Source: Bacteroidales bacterium UBA1182 (GTDB lineage Bacteria; Bacteroidota; Bacteroidia; Bacteroidales; Bacteroidaceae). Taken from it: a stretch of DNA of 41,479 nt. Shown piece by piece: positions 38,841 through 41,479 of this stretch. The stretch covers positions 1 to 41,479 of the forward strand of contig DBYQ01000040.1 of assembly GCA_002310015.1 (NCBI GenBank), given 5' to 3'. The translations under genes were made by a program, and so were the position numbers. Positions within the stretch are counted from its first letter, which is position 1. Each line of letters starts with the position of its first letter. Below the pieces are notes generated by a model that saw nothing but the letters and a program-made list of their open reading frames with translations, was not told the DNA's origin and did no database searches.

Positions 38841-39791
38841 TTATAAATATCTTACACTTTTATGTACGTTCTTTCCCTTCTTGAAGAAATCCACATCGGT
38901 TTGCCAACTTACCATCAGGTCGTGACTGCCGTTCTTGGCGCCCACGCCGCCTGTGTAGAACTCGTATGCATAACCAATGAGAACATCCATAAATTTGCCC
39001 CCCACCATTGCGGTTACTGATATTCCCGGACTGTAGGTGGCTCCTAAATAAAACAGGGCTGAATCATATTGGTAAGAACCTCTTACTGATAAATCCACTC
39101 TGTAAAAGTCCAGGTCACTCTCCGCAAGGAAGCATGGCTGTACCGATATTAACGGATTTCTGAGCGCTATATTGCATCCTCCTGTCAAATATAACGTGGG
39201 CTTGATATCCATTACGGCTGTGTTACCCTGTCCTTTTCCGAATTCTACGTGCGGAAAATTGAGGTGCTGGGCCGATGCTCCAAGGTACCATATATCCCTT
39301 ACGTAGAGAACTCCTGCACCCAGATCTCCTACCGTGCCGCGCTCCTGTCCGGAGGGGAATGCCGGGTCATTCTGCGTCTCAAGTTTAAGCTTTCCGCCGT
39401 TGAACTCCTCAGACATCACACCTGCCTGGATACCTATGTTCATCCATCCCTTGCCTATACCTATTTTATATGCATAATCAAAAAGCAGGCGGCGGTTGGT
39501 AAAGAGACCCGCGGTTTCATTCAGTAAGCCCACTCCGATGGAATGACGTTGTTTCCAGAAAGGGAGCGCGGTATTGGCACCTACAAACATGGTAACGGGG
39601 GCATTGGTATAACCTCTCATCTGCATTGACAGGGAACCTACCACGTTGGCGCGTCCGTCACGGTTCATTGCGGCCGGGTTATAGAAATTCTCCACTTCAC
39701 TGAAATAGGTGAAGTGGGCATCGCTCTGTGCCTGTACCGTTATGGAAAGTGCCAGACACAGTGACATGGTAAAGGAAACAAGACGTTTCAT
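38841..39791 (-). CDS. PorP/SprF-family type IX secretion membrane protein
   Basis: 316 residues from ATG 39791 (MKRLVSFTMSLCLALSITVQ-AQ signal peptide); three in-frame Met codons precede it (39803-39794). The mature start SDAHFTYFSEVENFYNPAAM is the PorP/SprF signature. The rest is a predicted outer-membrane barrel of about 14 strands. It is the first gene of the porP-gldKLMN unit, in the usual T9SS order. A TTTTTTTG box (one mismatch) near 39815 on the minus strand could be its promoter, uncertain. Confidence 0.88.
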   Translation of the reverse strand: MKRLVSFTMSLCLALSITVQAQSDAHFTYFSEVENFYNPAAMNRDGRANVVGSLSMQMRGYTNAPVTMFVGANTALPFWKQRHSIGVGLLNETAGLFTNRRLLFDYAYKIGIGKGWMNIGIQAGVMSEEFNGGKLKLETQNDPAFPSGQERGTVGDLGAGVLYVRDIWYLGASAQHLNFPHVEFGKGQGNTAVMDIKPTLYLTGGCNIALRNPLISVQPCFLAESDLDFYRVDLSVRGSYQYDSALFYLGATYSPGISVTAMVGGKFMDVLIGYAYEFYTGGVGAKNGSHDLMVSWQTDVDFFKKGKNVHKSVRYL

Positions 39792-39832
39792 CATGTTCAT
39801 CAACAGAATAACGGCAAAAAAAGCTCATTATT

Positions 39833-39863
39833 TTTGTCCTTGTTGAAAAATTGCCTAATTTTG
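39833..39863 (+). promoter_or_regulatory. Promoter for rpsU
   Basis: TTTG (39833-39836), a 19-base spacer and TAATTTTG (39856-39863), exactly the Bacteroidetes -33/-7 pattern. Confidence 0.85.
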
Positions 39864-39916
39864 CGCCGCTTATTCCCAAAGAAAAGTCAGAACTAAATAA
39901 AAATAAAGAACTTAAA

Positions 39917-40108
39917 ATGATTATTGTTCCCGTTAAGGAGGGTGAGAACATAGAGCGCGCCCTCAAGAAATTCAAGAGAAAGTATGAAAAGACCGGTGTT
40001 GTAAAGGAACTTCGCCGTCGTCAGCAGTTTGACAAACCGTCAGAGATCAAGCGTCTCAAGATGGAGCACGCCATCTACGTACAGAAACTGCAGCAGACTG
40101 AGGAGTAA
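39917..40108 (+). CDS. rpsU: 30S ribosomal protein S21
   Basis: 63 residues starting MIIVPVKEGENIERALKKFK, matching the basic bacterial S21 family (KRKYEKTGVVKELRRRQQFD). S21 sits near the anti-Shine-Dalgarno end of 16S rRNA in the 30S subunit. ATG 39917 is chosen because it follows the strong promoter and opens the conserved N-terminus; the longer frame includes the promoter. Confidence 0.97.
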   Translation: MIIVPVKEGENIERALKKFKRKYEKTGVVKELRRRQQFDKPSEIKRLKMEHAIYVQKLQQTEE

Positions 40109-40119
40109 AAAAATACTCC
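40102..40119 (+). terminator. Small hairpin at the rpsU stop
   Basis: GGAGTA / TACTCC around an A loop overlaps the rpsU stop. It is short and lacks a following T run within 10 bases, so it is probably only an mRNA 3' structure. Confidence 0.3.
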
Positions 40120-40152
40120 CTTGAGTTTGCTTTTTGGTTTTTTCTTTTATAT

Positions 40153-40186
40153 ATTCGTCACTGAATCCGTTCAGCGACGAATTTTG
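40153..40186 (+). terminator. Hairpin between rpsU and xerC, ending six bases before the xerC ATG
   Basis: ATTCGTC-A-CTGAA pairs with TTCAG-C-GACGAAT (one mismatch) around TCCG, followed by TTTG. It may end rpsU transcripts or sequester the xerC initiation region. Confidence 0.6.
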
Positions 40187-40188
40187 TT

Positions 40189-41076
40189 ATGTATATAGAT
40201 CAGTTCGCGGATTATCTCAGGTTGGAGAGAAACTATTCTCCCCGTACCGTCGCCAGTTACTGTAAGGATCTTGTCCTTTTCCGTCAGTTTCTGGAGGGTA
40301 TTGATGCAGAACTGGATCTGCTGACAGCCGACAGGGATGTTGTGCGTCTCTGGGTTGTGGAGATGATGGACAGGGGTGAGGCCACCACTACCGTCAACCG
40401 CAAGCTGAGCACGCTGCGTTCCTTTTACAGGTTCCTGCGCATGAAAGGCATCACGGACCGTTCGCCGGTCCAGGGTATAAAGGGTCCCAAGAACAAGAAA
40501 CCTCTCCCGCAGTTTGTCAAGGAAGCCGATATGGATAAGCTGCTTGACGATGCTGACATAGATCTTGGGGAGGGTTTCATGGGAATAAGGAACAGAACCG
40601 TGATAGCCGTCTTCTATGAGACAGGAATGCGTATGGCAGAGCTGATAGGGCTTGATGACAGGGACATTGACTTCGGTACGCGTACCATAAAGGTTACAGG
40701 CAAGCGTGACAAGCAGCGTTTCATTCCGTTCGGAGATGAGCTTGACTTGCGCCTGCACCAGTATCTTGAAGCACGCAATAAGGCGTTCGGTCCCACACAG
40801 GGAGCTTTTTTCCTGAGTCAGAAAGGGGAGCGTATCCCCCGTCATCAGGTGTATCACCTGGTCAAGGATGCCTTAGGCAAGGTGTCTGATGTGTCCAAGA
40901 AGAGTCCTCACGTGCTCAGGCACACCTTTGCCACCTCAATGCTCAACCATAATGCTGAGCTTGGCGCCGTTAAGGAACTCTTGGGTCACAACAGCCTGCA
41001 GACTACAGAGATTTATGTGCATACCACGTTCCAGGAACTGAAGGAAATATATAAACAGGCTCATCCAAGAGCCTAA
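40189..41076 (+). CDS. xerC: Tyrosine recombinase XerC
   Basis: 295 residues with a full tyrosine-recombinase catalytic set: Arg148 (ETGMRMAEL), Lys172 (VTGKRDKQR), His241 and Arg244 (SPHVLRHTF), His267 (LLGHN), Tyr276 (TTEIYVHT). An N-terminal core-binding domain spans about 1-100. It pairs with XerD (19832) at dif to resolve chromosome dimers. The rpsU-xerC-hpf order is the usual Bacteroidetes context for XerC. Start ATG 40189 directly follows a hairpin and has no Shine-Dalgarno sequence, as normal here. Confidence 0.93.
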   Translation: MYIDQFADYLRLERNYSPRTVASYCKDLVLFRQFLEGIDAELDLLTADRDVVRLWVVEMMDRGEATTTVNRKLSTLRSFYRFLRMKGITDRSPVQGIKGPKNKKPLPQFVKEADMDKLLDDADIDLGEGFMGIRNRTVIAVFYETGMRMAELIGLDDRDIDFGTRTIKVTGKRDKQRFIPFGDELDLRLHQYLEARNKAFGPTQGAFFLSQKGERIPRHQVYHLVKDALGKVSDVSKKSPHVLRHTFATSMLNHNAELGAVKELLGHNSLQTTEIYVHTTFQELKEIYKQAHPRA

Positions 41077-41088
41077 AACCAAAAGACT

Positions 41089-41388
41089 ATGGAAACTAAG
41101 ATTAAGGCGTTGCATTTTACTGCAACAGAACAGCTTCAGGCGTTCATTGAGAAGAAGTGTGCAAAACTGGAAAGAGTGCACGAGTTCATTCAAAAGGTAG
41201 AGGTTACCCTGAAAGTAGTTAAGCCGGAAACCGCTTTAAACAAGCAGGCAAGCATTGATGTTACCATTCCCAACGGTGAGTTTTTTGCCGAGAAGACATG
41301 TGACACGTTTGAGGAGGCAGTTGACGGTTGCCTGGATGCATTGACCAGACAACTCAAGAAAAACAAGGAAAAACTGCGCGAGAAGTAA
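41089..41388 (+). CDS. hpf: Short ribosome hibernation-promoting factor (HPF/YfiA family)
   Basis: 99 residues, the short form without the C-terminal dimerisation domain. METKIKALHFTATEQLQAFI, then HEFIQKVEVTLKVVKPET and FEEAVDGCLDALTRQLKKNK match the beta-alpha-beta-beta-beta-alpha fold that plugs the mRNA/tRNA channel of resting ribosomes. It starts 12 bases after the xerC stop, so it is co-transcribed with xerC. Confidence 0.94.
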   Translation: METKIKALHFTATEQLQAFIEKKCAKLERVHEFIQKVEVTLKVVKPETALNKQASIDVTIPNGEFFAEKTCDTFEEAVDGCLDALTRQLKKNKEKLREK

Positions 41389-41405
41389 AAAACACGCTGA
41401 ATTTT

Positions 41406-41436
41406 TTTGTTCAGAAAGAAATTTGAAATATCTTTG
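41406..41436 (+). promoter_or_regulatory. Strong promoter at the right edge
   Basis: TTTG (41406-41409), a 19-base spacer and TATCTTTG (41429-41436). It drives a transcript leaving the window. From the known gene order I expect tRNA genes and tuf there; only the first about 40 bases are visible, with a short CAGTCTAGGCTGAG inverted repeat. Confidence 0.85.
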
Positions 41437-41479
41437 CACCCGCTCTTCAGTCTAGGCTGAGGGGCGGGTTCTTTGAAAC

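Noticed and set aside
1..41479. CRISPR arrays, IS elements, rRNA operons, toxin-antitoxin pairs, phage genes
   Set aside because: No regularly spaced repeats, transposase motifs, rRNA segments or paired small toxin/antitoxin ORFs were found by reading both strands.

Overview
The window reads as the core chromosome of an anaerobic Bacteroidales bacterium, probably Prevotellaceae-like (family-level placement is inference). Evidence: gene starts are repeatedly preceded by the Bacteroidetes -7 promoter box TAnnTTTG instead of Shine-Dalgarno sites; there is a type IX secretion locus (porP-like, gldK, gldL, gldM, gldN), a GT87 membrane glycosyltransferase, DUF6242/DUF6089 envelope genes in front of uppS-bamA, and the rpsU-xerC-hpf order. 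Base composition looks even. I see no insertion sequence, prophage, integrase island, CRISPR array or rRNA gene, so this is mostly housekeeping DNA.

Layout. 1-678: 3' part of the fumarate reductase/succinate dehydrogenase iron-sulfur subunit, closed by a strong terminator. 740-2066: a small accessory patch with a helix-turn-helix regulator read in frame into a DUF805 membrane protein, the second half of DUF805 as a separate ORF, and a small basic protein. 2063-4911 (minus): GT87 membrane protein, DUF2795 protein, PduO-type cobalamin adenosyltransferase, SAM methyltransferase and tRNA-Leu(UAA). 5207-6808: carboxylesterase lipoprotein. 6875-9286 (minus): pyrE, an SRPBCC protein and argH. 9445-17521 (plus): envelope operon DUF6242, DUF6089, uppS, bamA, three Skp/OmpH paralogues and murI. 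17510-19768 (minus): O-methyltransferase, rbfA and a LolC/E-type permease. 19832-23733 (plus): xerD, TPR lipoprotein, dprA. 23789-24787 (minus): mdh. 24917-25429 (plus): gamma-carbonic-anhydrase-like protein. 25460-28234 (minus): gltX and waaA. 28319-30379 (plus): 7TM-HD phosphohydrolase. 30348-32606 (minus): priA. 32678-33954 (minus): two related PorT-like beta-barrel proteins. 34059-39791 (minus): porP-like, gldK, gldL, gldM, gldN. 39917-41388 (plus): rpsU, xerC, hpf, then a canonical promoter at the right edge for a transcript that continues beyond the window.

How the genes fit together. Much of the window builds the cell envelope: UppS makes the lipid carrier, MurI supplies D-glutamate, WaaA adds Kdo to lipid A, BamA with the Skp chaperones inserts outer-membrane proteins, the LolC/E-like permease would release lipoproteins, and PorP/GldKLMN form the core and motor of type IX secretion. 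XerC and XerD (dimer resolution), DprA and PriA serve DNA maintenance. RbfA, GltX, RpsU and HPF serve translation.

The least ordinary part is 740-1860. Two promoters there carry the same 10-bp palindrome GTTGCGCAAC exactly 37 bp upstream of the -7 box, and both lack a recognisable -33 box. This suggests a small autoregulated regulator/membrane-protein module. In the sequence as given, the regulator's stop seems to have been lost by one base in an A5 run, and DUF805 is split in two. No clearly new multi-gene system is visible elsewhere.
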